A stretch of 64,000 bases of DNA from Aspidiotus rigidus. Taxonomy: Eukaryota > Arthropoda > Insecta > Hemiptera > Diaspididae. Each line of letters begins with the position of its first letter. Within the stretch, counting starts at the first letter, position 1. The notes below the pieces were generated by a model. That model had not been told where the DNA came from and searched no databases. It saw nothing but the letters and a program-made list of their open reading frames with translations. A program made the position numbers and the translations under genes. Positions 13,401 through 24,445 of the stretch are shown here, piece by piece. The stretch covers positions 3,224,001 to 3,288,000 of the forward strand of contig JAVHKY010000029.1 of assembly GCA_035079385.1 (NCBI GenBank), written 5' to 3'.

Positions 13401-16400
13401 CGAATATCGTCGAGCCCCCCTAATACGAGGAGGATTCGCATTCTCGTCGAATGTGAGATTGACTCTACGACCTGCCGCACCGCATATGTTATTGTTTCCT
13501 ACAAAATTTACTCCTTGGGATTCTTCATATGCTTCATCACCTACAAAAATCAGATAGACTGTAGTCGCAATTTAAAATGTTTTTGTGTATATGTTACGCC
13601 GAATCTGTGAAATAGCCGATTCCACGAAATCAAAAGATTTGCCGAATACATGAAATCAGTATCCCCTTTGCCGATTACATGAAATTGGTAGACTTTTTTT
13701 GCCGATTACGTGAATTAGGTAACTCATCTACTGCTTATTTCGTGAAATCGGCTGCTGATTTCACGTATTGGGCAACACATTCTACAAAGCTTTTTACACC
13801 TACAAATGAGAAATTCCTGTGCATTTTTGAGGCTGGGCATTGACGTTGAAAACGATGACGATGAACCAGCGCGGAAATAACAGAAATCGTCAGATGAATC
13901 ATCTGTGTCGACAGTGCCCAATCAGCCCGGGCCGTTGCGCCGTAAGGTAGCCGCAGAAAATCTTAAGCAGTAGGCTGAACGGATGGTGATGCGAAGTGAA
14001 AAAAAACTCCCTCCCATTGAGGTAGGCGACAACGTCTTGTTGAGTATTCCTTCTTTCGATCGTGGACACGGAGACCCTAGGAACCTGGTCGCTGTTGTAT
14101 GGGCGGAAAAAGATGGGAGATACCGCGTAGGTGCGGCTTAGCTTTCAAGTTGAGGGAGCCTCTGTAAAGCTGAAATAATCTGGATTGTAGAGAAGAAAAG
14201 TAGCTTCGGGAGTAAGAAGATATTATATTCGATGGAGGCAGAGTAAAATAGACCAGAGGGCGGTTGTAAATATGGTGGATAAATGTCGATATCGGCATGA
14301 AAGTAGCCTTTTAATCATATCAAAAACTCCATGAGCGACAATTTTTCAGTCACACTACTTGGGCTGAAATCATGACGGGCTGAGTCGGACCCCTTCATTT
14401 ACGGAAACAATACATATAAATCCGTATGAGTAAAAAATTTGTCACGTGTTTCTCAATCTTTCTTACATCGCGACACATTTTTCCTGCAGCACAGCATTTC
14501 CAAAACTTCAAATTTTGTCCAAAATTTTTTTGCGTTCTGAAATTTTGATGTCCTAATTTCAAGATTTATGGTCGTATGAGATGAGCGCCCCTCTCCTCAA
14601 ACTGCGATCTCAAACGACTCGGAAAAATTTCGAATTCTGTTCGAATAGGATCTGGTAAGTCTTTGTCTTTACTAGGGAGTACGCCCGCAGCCCGTTATCC
14701 TGATTATGTACGAAATTGATTCAAAGACATGAAACGAAATCTGTATTTTTCGCAACCTCGCAGAAAGTTTTTGATTTTCATGAGTGCAGTAAATTAGAGT
14801 CAATTCGAGGAAATTATCGGTCAAATGGTGGTACTTCTGATCAATTTCAATCGTTTTGTTAGTTCATGGTATTTTTGACCAAAATTTCGCGGCCCACTCG
14901 TACTGTAGTTTACCGTGGCACACTGGTTGAGAAACAGGGCGTCTTAACAGTTCATAAATACAGTAATATTACGACATCGAAATTCAAATATCAGGATCAT
15001 TTATTTAGGTCTAGAGTATACGTTTTCTGTTCAAAAAGTAAATAAAAAGAAGCGAAATTCACATCTGAATATTTTTTCAATTGAGGTGTACCATATATTG
15101 CTCGTAAATAAAAGAATGTTAGATACATACATAATATTTGGCATTCATTGTCATAACCTTTTTTTTTCTTCCTCAGTCTTCTTCTGAATTGTTATGTTAT
15201 TCGAACATACAAGACCTCGAAAACCCATAGGTGAAAATTCAATAAGACCTAAATTTACCACAGAATAAATAGAAACACTTACGCGAAAACAAAAGAAAGG
15301 AAGAATTATCGAAGCACTATTAAGTTATGAATAATTCTAGTAGATACGTCCGATCTCAGTAGGTCTTTGTAAAATCAAGTACGAAAATCTTAGTTATAGT
15401 ACATTACATACCCTATATATTGTTGTAAAGCTGTAAGTTTCCACTTAGTGATATATTTTACCATAATTATAAAGAACGAATGGTGACTGCTCTTATGAAT
15501 CCAAGCATATTTTTTTCAAGAGTTCAATAATAATTAGTCGTAACATATAGTTCAGAAAGGAAAAAAAATTTTTGTTGATTAATGAATAAATAATCTCAAA
15601 AATTCGAATTTCGGTCGCAAGGAATCTCCTTCTTTTGGCCTGTTCTCGAATAAACTGCTCCGAAGAAGAAAAAAAAAAAGAAATTAGCCGCACCTACGCA
15701 ACCACTTGAAAAAAATTTTGAATTAGGTAAGTGAAAAATGTGTATTCTGATAGGCTATTTAACTTTGGGACTTGGAACATTTTTCAATTAATTATCATTA
15801 TTTGGCCAGGTTTCTTTTCTCTTCCGGTTTTCAAAAACATTTCAAAAATATTTTTTAAAGTAGAAGTTTTGCTCCTGGACTTTATTTCGTTGAACATAGC
15901 CCTAGACTTTCTATCCAGAAGTTCAGTGTTCTCCATCTTGTTACATTCTTACGGTATACAACAAAATACTTAGATGACGGAAATTTACCGCTCAAGAAAA
16001 AAACAGCTGTGCTTAAGATACAAATAAGCAATTTCCTATAATTTGAAAATTCTTAGAATGATCGATGAAAGAGCTTATTTTTGCATACATTTTTGAACAT
16101 TGTAAGAAATATTCTTACAGCAGTGTACGAGAGTAACTCACTGTCTGTGACGTTATACACTGGAACTCCATCATACCCGGCTTCGACCCATGATCCAACA
16201 GCCAACAAGAAAAATAACTTTCGAAACGATACTACTTGATCTACTTTCATTTTCAATCTGAAATTATGACATAAATAACTCGAAAACGGCGAGGAAGGCG
16301 CAGTGCGAATGAATTTTAAAAATTTACAGCGTAATAAAGAGGGGAAAAAAGACTACCTCGATGTTCATCAACGTTTGGAAAAACAATTCTTACTTTGGTT

Positions 16401-19400
16401 TTTTTTTTGTTTTTCAAAAAGAAAATAAAAAATGTGTGAATTTTTTTACAATGCTTACTTACCCCGAAGAAGAATTTTCGAAGAAACAAAAAAGTGAGAC
16501 CAAACTGGATAAGAAAAACTAATCAAATGAAACGTAAAATACGGGCTGCTGAAAAGACACCGAGAAAAGTAAAAGGGAACGATTCATGGAAACAGATATT
16601 GTGAATACGTAAACAAACAGTTAAATATATGTCATATTGATCTTAAAATTGTTACATAAACTGACACAAAAAGATTATAGTTTTACCGCTGCCAGAGAGG
16701 CCATGCTAGGGAATAAAATCAAGAATAAAATAGAGATTTAACAACAATTTGGGTACCTCAATATTTTTACAAAACCGGCTTCGTATTAGATGCTGAAGCG
16801 AGAATGGACCTAAGGCTTATTATATATCACGATCTACTTCTGTAGGCCAGTTAGAGCTGCTAAGCTTTTATCATTCTTGATACAGTACCACCACCCCCCT
16901 CAATGCCACCATTACTCTCCATTATCGTTTTTATTTTCAGCAGCCCTCTACTTTCAAACAACAAACAGATCCATCTCTCCCTGAAACCCCTATTTAACGG
17001 ATGTATCGAATCATGTTCTCAATAAATCTACTTCAGTTCATCTTCTCTCAATCTACGTATGATTCACGAATACGGTGACTACGTCGTTTGCCTTACACCT
17101 CGCTTTTGCCGCATATGCAACGGCGTCCGCCCTTCATGGTGGAGTGAGTGCGGGTTACGTATGCATTAATTCTGTCCCCAACGCCGGAATTGACCTTTTT
17201 GGTACAACTTCACTGCTGGAAGGCGAACCCCCTCTTCTTCTTGGCCACCACGAAGCAATAGTACCCCCAAGCACGCAGAACTTTGCAACGGGTTAGAAAA
17301 GTTGCCCCCTTTCTCAAGACACATGAAATATCACATTTCATTCTAAATAATTTTTCCGAAACTTTTTGTAAAATTTCTTTCCTCCCACTTCTCCTTCAAT
17401 CCCCCTAGAAAAATTTTCTGGTTATACCACTGATAATAACACCACCACCTCAGATGTAGTAAATCGCTGTTGGAGTCTCTTTTTTTTAGTCCAATTATGC
17501 TTCCTCTTCCAAATGCAGAGTGTCATCTGTATGTGGATAGTTTACCGGTGTTGAATGGCCATAGCGCAGTTCTTGCCAATTCCCTTTCAGGCCCAACGTC
17601 TTCTTCATGACTGCGGCTGCAAATAATGTACCTTCGGATCCTAGAATGGAGGCCTCAGAGTAAGTGCTTCATCGACCCCAATCTCTTGACGAGACGGACT
17701 AAGCTTGCCCCGCTTACGCCTCCCCACCTCGGTGTGCTGTGGTCCATTCTCCCGCCCTTGGTTGCAGTGCGAACACATTGGCTGCTCAACATTCCTTAAC
17801 TTCTCAAGGAGGTACTTGTTGAAGCAGCCGTGGTCGCTCAACACCTGCGTCAGGTAAAAGTTCAGCTAACCATGATCTCGATTCATCCACTCATCAAGGT
17901 CGTGTATTGAATGAGATAGATTCCTCGTGAGTACGTGGGCAGTTCATGACCAGGTGGAGCAGGATACACTCACGTAACAATATATATAAATCACACTAGT
18001 CGTCTTATACCCAGCTCACGCTGAGCAATTATTCTTCAAGTAAGGATCGTCTGCCCTCCTGCTTGACCTTTAACGCCTTTTGATCAGTCGTTGTTCTCTT
18101 TTTTACTTTGAATATCACCGCTCTCTCCTCAGCAAGGAGCTCGATTAGTGGTGAACGTACTAATACGCAAAAAGCCTCCGTCGAGACGGCACTGACACAC
18201 CTTAGCACAGCTCTTCGTTGGCTCTTCACAATCTCTCTCCTTCTGCAGACGCCATATACGAGAACTGACAAGGTGGTGCTCATCATGATCCTTCTTCTTG
18301 CTTCTGTTGGCCCTCCTGGGTCAGGCGGCTTAGGTATGTAACAACCCTACCCGCCTTTCCTGTTATCATCTAGAAATGGTGCCCGCTTTGACTCACTCCA
18401 GATGCCTAGGTACCTCATTACCTTCTTGGCCTTGATTTCCACATCTTGCAGGTGAATGATGGGTGGACTGAACTTTCGAATGGTTTCTTACCTAGTGCAA
18501 GTTCTAGGCTGGCCGACTCGTTTCAACGCGTCACTGCCTCTAGGGCTCAAGTTACCCTGCTCTCCAACCCTACAGTTGTTTCGGCAGTGCATACCACCAG
18601 CATAGCAGATAAGCTTAACACCCGGTGGCAGCTTTACCTTAAAATTCAAAATTTCGTTAAATGAGACACCTCAAGTGCGGCGATCCCTTCGGCACCTCAC
18701 TTATAAGTTAGCGCGGGCACTGTACTGCACCAGAGGACATCTCTGCTTGGATTTTTAGACAGTCTACACCTGACTCGCCCACTTTTTCCATCCCTCTAAC
18801 CCCCAAAGTAAATACTCCATCATTTTTACGGTCTACAGTACTGTGTATTATGCTAATGAAGAAAGTTCATTGGCACAAATTATTACTCGTCTATAAATAA
18901 TGGAAATCAACTTTTTACACATATGAATTTCTATTCTCCTGTCTAGAACTTTCAGGTCGCAGTGTGTTTGCCTTCTTTTATGAGTTACTTCTCTTGGTTA
19001 CATCGATGTTTTTGTACAGTTCATTTATTATATTTCACAATTGATTTAACAACTTTATCCTTTTTAAACTGGAATTATTGTCAAAAATGTCGCAGGATTT
19101 TTGGGCTAGAACCTATTTCATGTACTTAGATCTCGAATTTGATGGGAAAATATTTTATACCTCTCCTCACATTCTTCTTTGCCCCTTCCTTTGACCTCTA
19201 TTAACATTACAGAAATCGATCGAAAAATTCAAAAGTGCACCCCCCCCCCCCTCCGAGGCAACATGAGAGGAAACAGAGAAAGATGAGAACGTAATATGGA
19301 GGAGTGTAGTCACACTGTTTCCTCTTTACTCTTAAATCGTCATTGATTTCTCCTTGGAGGAAGTCAGGTGGTTTAAATATCTTTCCGAGTTGAGTCAAGT

Positions 19401-19764
19401 AATGCCCAAGATCTATAATTTTTCCACTTTTTCAAAACTGTTAGATGAAAATGTATGGAAAAATAAAATCATCATTATTATCATTCTTGCACAACGTTTG
19501 GTAAAAGCGGTGCTTACGCCAGCTATAGTGCTGTTTACTTTTTTCAAACCAAAAGACAGGAGTGAGCGATAGAAAATTTTCTACCGAGTTCACTCGGATT
19601 TCTCGCGCCACTTGTGTACATACTAATGTAGGTCTCGGTTCCTATAAAGATGAATAATATAATCTACAAATTTTTTGCAGATGGATTACGGAGTACCTCC
19701 CGAAGAAATACATCAAAGCAACAGTTTTAAACGATTAATGAATATGGTAATGACAGACTACTGA
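4498..19764 (+). CDS. Zasp52-like: Zasp/PDZ-LIM (ALP-Enigma type) gene, 3' part, six exons
   Basis: Exons deduced from splice sites and frame: 4498-4598, 4739-4777, 6354-6498, 9464-9505, 9878-9919 and 19681-19764 (stop TGA 19762-19764). All phases agree. Exon 1 encodes RQFNSPIGLYSEQNIANSV, a clear Zasp motif (ZM), which in ALP/ZASP proteins binds alpha-actinin at muscle Z-discs. Later exons give a Pro/Thr-rich linker and a final exon with SFKRLMNM, like the S-x-F-x-x-L segments of this family. The N-terminal PDZ domain must lie upstream of the window. I found no LIM-domain exon, so this is either a LIM-less isoform or the LIM exons are elsewhere: a weak donor (ATG|GTAATG near 19746) could skip the stop. 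The second intron uses a GC donor. The last intron (9.8 kb) contains an antisense secreted-protein gene and several retroelements. The Zasp identity is strong; the exact gene (52, 66 or 67 type) is not settled. Confidence 0.8.
4778..6353 (+). other. Zasp GC-AG intron
   Basis: Starts AG|GCAAGT and ends TTTTCAG. Contains long A and T homopolymers (5461-5485, about 5778-5800). No gene. Confidence 0.7.
6499..9463 (+). other. Zasp intron
   Basis: GTACGT to TTTTACAG. Holds the diverged minisatellite copy at 7880-8440, then 8460-8760, which on the minus strand has weak LINE-like words (DRTDWELVVEDI). Otherwise featureless. Confidence 0.5.
7880..8440. repeat. Diverged copy of the minisatellite element
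   Basis: GGGACTTGGAAAAATTTC and GGGACTTGGAAGAAAATG units, and motif B (CTCGTTTAACTTTGTTAACG) near 8215-8255, within a Zasp intron. Confidence 0.6.
9464..9610 (+). CDS. Candidate alternative last exon of the Zasp gene (intron read-through)
   Basis: The 42-nt exon 9464-9505 has a good donor (AAT|GTAAGT). Without splicing, the frame continues 34 more codons to TAA at 9608-9610. The extra peptide (for example GGDSVLRVEWPPQDHEEW) has a protein-like composition, and its DNA is far less AT-rich than the intron around it. This would give a shorter isoform with its own C-terminus. It is an inference from composition only; a chance open run of 34 codons cannot be excluded. Confidence 0.35.
   Translation, partial: HLQPPTNTYCGAPNVSTVYTNGGDSVLRVEWPPQDHEEWYDFMYSLYY
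10310..11260 (-). mobile_element. Penelope-like element fragment, minus strand
   Basis: Read on the minus strand it gives YPFDVVGLFPHISKAVA (RT motif A region), GIPLGSPLELLYF (GxPLGSP block), then YWHRYV followed by a break that removes the YVDD, then SIKFTF. Further on, near 10.3-10.5 kb, it gives a LGKFSLYLGRVLRTFGFQP tail matching the linker before GIY-YIG of the copy at 55.6 kb. Several stops and frameshifts. Its 5' end faces the plus-strand copy at 11.3 kb (head to head). Confidence 0.7.
11300..12110 (+). mobile_element. Penelope-like element fragment, plus strand
   Basis: A 5'-truncated copy starting at the RT catalytic region (CVDDVLCTLEF near 11.44 kb), then SIKFTLVVDGSS, VHTFAVYRKDRY, GKFSSQLSRVLHPSNF and GVYKVECGDCIREF, where the GIY-YIG core breaks down. 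At least two frameshifts. It is a different insertion or duplicate from the minus fragment next to it because both cover the YVDD-SIKFT region. Confidence 0.7.
12111..12952. other. No gene recognised
   Basis: Lies between the plus-strand Penelope fragment and the 3' end of paralogue A, inside the Zasp intron. Only chance ORFs. Confidence 0.4.
12953..12958 (-). terminator. Polyadenylation signal for the paralogue A gene
   Basis: AATAAA on the minus strand, about 60 nt beyond the stop codon at 13017-13019. Confidence 0.5.
13017..16256 (-). CDS. Two-exon secreted protein, 212 aa, family unknown (paralogue A)
   Basis: Exon 1 is 16256-16142 and exon 2 is 13540-13017. The donor is A|GTGAGT and the acceptor TTTTTGTAG|GTGAT; the join is phase 1 and keeps one open frame. 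Residues 1 to about 26 form a signal peptide (hydrophobic FFLLAVGSWVEA). The core (about residues 40-125) has two cysteines shared with paralogue B, in the contexts NNICGAAGR and HAVACGIL, plus the shared patterns ANPxRIxxARxY, DTT and FFVRLI-like. The tail is Ser/Gly/Arg-rich, probably disordered, with a repeated GESSVHRS segment and two W-x-x-Y-L motifs (WGSYL, WTQYL). The gene lies antisense inside the last Zasp intron. I do not recognise a known domain. A secreted effector or salivary role is possible but nothing in the sequence proves it. Confidence 0.75.
13600..13780. repeat. GCCGATTACATGAAAT short repeats
   Basis: TTGCCGATTACATGAAATTG and variants occur four to five times, 30-40 bp apart, with one inverted form (GATTTCACG). 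Lies just upstream of exon 2 of paralogue A, inside its intron. Confidence 0.6.
13955..14145 (+). mobile_element. Integrase-type transposon C-terminal fragment (KRBA2/Ginger-like)
   Basis: The frame reads AERMVMRSEKKLPPIEVGDN, VLLSIPSFDRGHGDPRNLVA and DGRYRVGA. It resembles the tail of domesticated and transposon integrases annotated as KRBA2/SCAND3-like, with the P-DRGxxDPRN signature. A stop interrupts it on both sides. Family name is from memory of the motif. Confidence 0.5.
14443..14938. mobile_element. Degenerate relative of the CAGTGTTTCTCAACC element, about 500 bp
   Basis: Left end has TGTTTCTCAATCTTTCTTAC and right end GGCACACTGGTTGAGAAACA: the same two end types as the element at 42761-43310, in opposite orientation. 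Terminal bases have decayed and no target duplication is visible. Confidence 0.55.
14939..16141 (-). other. Rest of the intron of paralogue A
   Basis: AT-rich with no coding signal. A segment at 15692-15728 mimics a plus-strand exon but its acceptor lacks a pyrimidine tract. Confidence 0.4.
16257..17639. other. No gene recognised; possible old LTR-like stretch
   Basis: Upstream of paralogue A. Around 16980-17080 there is AATAAATCTACTTCAGTTCA followed by pyrimidine-rich sequence that resembles an LTR end, but no second LTR or TG...CA bounds were found. Confidence 0.3.
17640..18664 (-). mobile_element. R1/Jockey-type LINE 3' fragment
   Basis: On the minus strand (18664 to 17640) there is VKLICYAGGM, matching the RT catalytic box YADD with both aspartates lost; KVMRYLGIW (K-YLGV block); VYGVCRRREIVKSQRRAVLR and VSTEAFCVLVRSPLIELLAE, typical of the RT C-terminal region (VSTEA...PxxLLxxER); and a tail HGCFNKYL...CSHC like the end zinc knuckle. 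Many stops and frameshifts. Confidence 0.75.
18665..19680. other. Zasp intron 3' end, no gene
   Basis: AT-rich, with a poly-C run near 19241-19251. Ends at the acceptor TTTTTTGCAG. Confidence 0.4.
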
Positions 19765-19825
19765 GTTGGATATTGACGACATAAAATGTGATGTTGGAAA
19801 TTATTTATTCAATTGTAAGTCAGCA

Positions 19826-19831
19826 AATAAA
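19826..19831 (+). terminator. Polyadenylation signal AATAAA of the Zasp transcript
   Basis: AATAAA lies about 60 nt after the TGA of the final Zasp exon and is followed by a T-rich stretch, which supports 19681-19764 as a true terminal exon. Confidence 0.5.
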
Positions 19832-22800
19832 ATTGTTTCCTAGTTCACTACAGCATTTGCGTACATTGGTACGGACATACTCGTATAAAGTTCGTTACAA
19901 ACCTTGAGTTTTTCTTTCCTTTAAAGAATAATTTCGCAACCTCCCTCCCCAATTTCGAATTCATTTACGGTAGAAAAAATGAATACAAATTACCGCAAGG
20001 TATCTGTCGTTCACTACTAGCCGTGATTATATGTCTGGTGACGAGCAGAATCAATTTTTTAAAATATTTAAGAGTAGAGAAAGATCATCTCAGAACTCAT
20101 TCAAACAAAATCTCATCGCGTCGAGTACAACGACAGCGAGGAACTCACGATATCTGATCTTATCAATTCCAATAGCTCAGCGCCCTCGTGTTTTCGAATC
20201 AAGATTTCTTCATGTTTCCGTTCTCTGTATACCTCGAGATTTCAAATGCTTAAAGTCCCTCAAACATGTAAGCAGGTTTAGGGCTGGATTTAGGGAGAGG
20301 GTGCATTTTTCTCCGGACGTTCAAAATTAAGTACGTATCATGAAACATAGAACAGGGCTAGGAACCCGAGTATCCTGTTTTTTTTTTTATGAATAACAAT
20401 TTCGCCTCGAAGCACCCGAAAGCTGAATTCAGCTCCGTAGGTGAGAGTTCTTCTGGTGATGTCGTACTAGCTACTCCCCTCCCTCTGATCTTCAGTCGAA
20501 ATTCTTCAAGTCTCTTTGATATCATCACGCTCTGACAACGTCATTTTCACCTACAAGTTATCCGCCTCACCCCCCTCCTCATCAGTCGAAAATTTTCCTA
20601 GTCCCTCCTCTTCAGAGATTCAGGCCAAAAATGTTCTGAAGAGCCTCAATTAGATAGGTTAGGCCACATTTGAAAGGAATATTGTTCCTCGGTAGAAGTA
20701 TTAGTCAAGAAAGTGAAAATCGTACAAATAGTATTCAGAGATTTCATTTCTTTACTCTTAATAGAAATCAAATTCAGCAACAGGAAACTTTTGAAATCGT
20801 GTTCGAATTCTTCAAAAGTATTAGATATACGGAGATAGATTCGATTTAGTACTGATATTAGCGGTATAATTTAGCTTAACGAGAATTTTTTGAAAAAAGA
20901 TTCCATCTTAAGTCGATTTAATGATCGATCTTATATTATTAATTACGTCATTTACATGTTCAAGTGTCATTATCATGGACGCGTTTCAAGAACTGAGTTG
21001 AATTTTTTGATTTTTTCTAGTAGACAAAACATTTAATTCGGCTCTTCGACTAGGGCTGATCGTTGACGTACGAGGGTAGTCATTAATAGGCTTCGACAAA
21101 TTTTAATCACTTTTTGGAAATCGACTAAGAATCAGCACATTGATTTGTCCCTGAACACGGGGTAAATCAATTGAGATAATTCAGGTCTGTTCAATATTTT
21201 GACATTATGAATTCTACGTAGGTAGTTAAAAGAATGTTAAAGATAAAATAAACTGAAAATTATTCGATAAAATTTTGTAAAATTATCTCGAACTTTCTCT
21301 CTGAATTAAAATTATTGAGATCATTCTGTTTTTTTCTGAATAGTTATTTCTTAATCAAATAGAAGACTTGTAACTTACAAAGTATAGCTATAGAGAACAG
21401 AACTTCACACAGCAGTCAGAATTTGAACAAAAAAATAAAAAAATAAATCACTTACTACCCAATTAGGGACTCGAAATAAGTCCGAACGTTGTGACAAAGT
21501 CATTTTGTCTCTCGGAAAACACGAAACGCCCGTATAGGACTGTCAAGTAGTATAATTTCAAATGATAACACCATATTATATTAAGAATTACTGGAAAAAA
21601 TTAGAGTGAAATGGTGTTATTTTCATTTATAAAAATTCGCCATCATATTACCGTACCTATCAATTATGTTTTTTTTTTTAAATTTCAGAATTTCAAAATA
21701 ATGTCGACGATATACCTACTCCAACAAACACTGCACATTTTTTATTATTTGTACTCGTACACCAACTACCTACTACCTAATAATTCTTTACAAGTATTCG
21801 TATCTACTCATGCAATATTTCTACCATTATTTAATAGAAAAAATTATTTTTGTAATATGTCCTAACTTACCGTATCGTATACGCTCTAATTTTAAGAATA
21901 CCTACTTTTTAAGATTGTATCACAAGTAGAACAATATGTCTCTGTTCGATAAGAGTAATTTATATATGATAGAAAATTGAATCATCTAAGCGTTTCTAGC
22001 TTAATTTATTTCTTTAAAAAATTTTCAAGTAGTCTATTTCCGTATTTTAATTGGTTTTTTTTTTTTTTTTTTTTATTTATTATAAGTACTGTAGACCATC
22101 ATCTACTTTGATTTGAAGTTATGTACTTTAATGTACAGTATAAGATAATTTAATTATGTAAGTGTAAAAAATTAAGTTATACATTTTTTTTTTTTTTTGC
22201 GTTGAGTGTCTATTCTAGTCATCGAACGATTAAGAACAATAATTAACACCTCTACTATTTTATTTAAGAGTGTGTGCGATAATTAATATTATAGTCTACT
22301 TGAACTGTATATATACACACATATGAGAATACCAACGACGTCCTGTGTAGATTAAACTTTTGTTTTTTAAGTAATTTCTATTTATAAAATAATTGTATGA
22401 GTACTAGTACTTACTTCTGTACATCATCTAGATAATTAAATACACTCTTTGACCCAGGTTTAACTACCATATCTCGTTGTGCGTTTGTGGTGGGTCTTTT
22501 TGGACCAGTATTCATAATAATATTTAATTAACGGTCTATTTTATTTTCTTCATTTTGATTCTATCATGTTTCTTCTCCTCCTGATAGTACTTCAAATTTG
22601 CAGTGTAATACTGAACAAGTTTTTCTTTGATAAGAAACTCAACTTAATGTCCAGTCGAAGGCGAGCATAAGAAAGTATGGTATCATAAGCTGGGAAAAAC
22701 AAATCTTCCCCAAAATAGATACTATTTTGAAAGATTGTTAGTGACTTCATGGGTTGCGTCTTTGAAAGTGCATGACAAGTTAAGCAAGACGGCGTATCGA

Positions 22801-23065
22801 AGTAAAATATGAAAATATTATTGTTATTTCAAAAGAGAGAATTTTTTTTTGTATTTAATGTTGATGATACAGACTACAAAATTTATGCTTGTATTTGCTT
22901 TAAAAAACGTTGGGTATCCTATTAATTATGGTGCGTGAAATTTCTTCATTTAAAAAGCATTGAACGAAAGGGTGAATATTGTCAGGGCTATCAAATCTCC
23001 AACTCTAAGTTTAAATCCCAATAGACCAATTTTCTAGCTACATCATATCTATCGATAACAGCGAT
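19832..23065. other. AT-rich intergenic stretch
   Basis: No frame with gene-like composition on either strand. Long T runs near 22056-22073 and 22185-22198. I searched by eye for LIM-domain cysteine patterns on the plus strand and saw none. Confidence 0.4.
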
Positions 23066-23302
23066 GTTCCAGCAAACGGCATATCGATTCCCATAAGATT
23101 ACTATGGGAACGTTTCTATCATTCATCAGTACTTCAAAATAAAAGAAAAGTTAAGAATAAAACGTTGGTATTCACGATCTTGAAGCTTTCCTGTGTGTGA
23201 AAATTCACTTTTTATTATTGACTTTTCTTTCATTTTGAAGTACTAATGAATGATTGAAATGTTCCTATCTTATTCTTTTGGGAAACATCAAGCTGCTGGA
23301 AG
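23066..23302. mobile_element. Foldback/MITE-like inverted repeat, 237 bp
   Basis: About 80-nt arms: TTCCAGC at the left pairs with GCTGGAA at the right, and CATTCATCAGTACTTCAAAA pairs with TTTTGAAGTACTAATGAATG. A short AT-rich loop separates them. Confidence 0.6.
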
Positions 23303-23540
23303 CTGATGTTCTTCTTATTGGGTACTTTTGTCCACAGGTATCAGTGTTGTGACGTCATGGAAAATCGATCTTTTGCCAACTTTAGTATTCCGGCCTCATA
23401 CTTGAGGCAGCCATGCTCGGGCCTTGGCTACACTGTCGGTCTGTCGTACAATGAGGTCCCGTTGTGGGTCCCGTGTACATTCGCGCCCGTGTTCCCTATT
23501 TGGTCAACGTTATTGTCAGTTTATTAATTATTTTTGTCTG

Positions 23541-24005
23541 TTAAGATCACGGTACAATAAAGAGGTATTGACACTTGCCTATGTTGATTGTTGACCATTG
23601 CTAATGCTGTCACGAGAAGTGATGTACTTGAGTGTTTTGCCACACCAATGATCAGTTCCCCAGTTATACATAGAGTCTTATGTAAATTCACTATTTTTTA
23701 AAAAGTTGTAGCAGAGTCAAAAATCGACCAAAAAATCTGAAATTTGTACAAATAGACTACTCATTATCCTCTACATATTTCAAAAAAAAATTATTCTAAT
23801 GTGTAAATTTCTTGATTTTTTATAACCCTTGGAAATTTGTCAATACTATGGTACCTCCGGTAGAGTAACAACGCTGGTGGGGTGCGGAAGGCATTTACAC
23901 CGGTGCAGCAAACGCAGCGGAATTATGTATGAACTACATTATTTTGTGTGACAAGAATTTTGTATAGTGTCAATACCTCTTCATTGTACTCTGGTTAAGA
24001 TTGTT
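23541..24005. repeat. Inverted repeat pair around a 390-bp spacer
   Basis: GTACAATAAAGAGGTATTGA (23553) is inverted as TCAATACCTCTTCATTGTAC (23970), one mismatch in about 23 nt, with GTTAAGAT outside both. It may be the ends of a small element. Confidence 0.5.
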
Positions 24006-24445
24006 GTCGGTTCAAATTTGTGTCGGTCAAGATTGATGTCGTTGGTTTAAATTTGTGTCAGTTAAGTGAGCTGTCGGTTAAATTGCAACTGTCTGGCAAA
24101 AACAATGTCGGTTAAAGTAGTTGTCGGTTTAGTTTAGTGTCGGTTAAAAAAAAGTTTGTCAACTTCGCTGTCGGTTCATTTTTTGTCAGTCAACTTCACT
24201 GTCGGTTACAAGGCGTGTTAGTTAAGTGACGTCTGTAGAGAGCGCCACCCAGGTTCCCTTGTCGGTCAACGCTATTGTCGGTTTAAATTTGTGCCTGTTA
24301 AGATTGTTGTCGGTTTAAATTTGTGTCTGTTAATTGTTGTCGGTCTAAATTCGCGTGGGTTAAGTGGGTTGTCGGTTAAATTGCAACTGTCTGGCAAAAA
24401 CAATGTTAAATTTGTGTCGGTTAAAATAGTTGTCGGTTTAAGTCA
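23995..24445. repeat. TGTCGGTTAA degenerate repeat cluster
   Basis: About 25 occurrences of TGTCGGTTAA/TGTCGGTTTAAATTTG, arranged as two larger copies about 295 bp apart that share AAATTGCAACTGTCTGGCAA. Confidence 0.75.

Noticed and set aside
15692..15728. Possible small plus-strand Zasp exon (APTQPLEKNFEL)
   Set aside because: The donor is good, but the acceptor is preceded by an A-run with no pyrimidine tract.
16980..17300. LTR-like stretch and 73-codon ORF
   Set aside because: No matching second LTR, primer-binding site or terminal TG...CA found.
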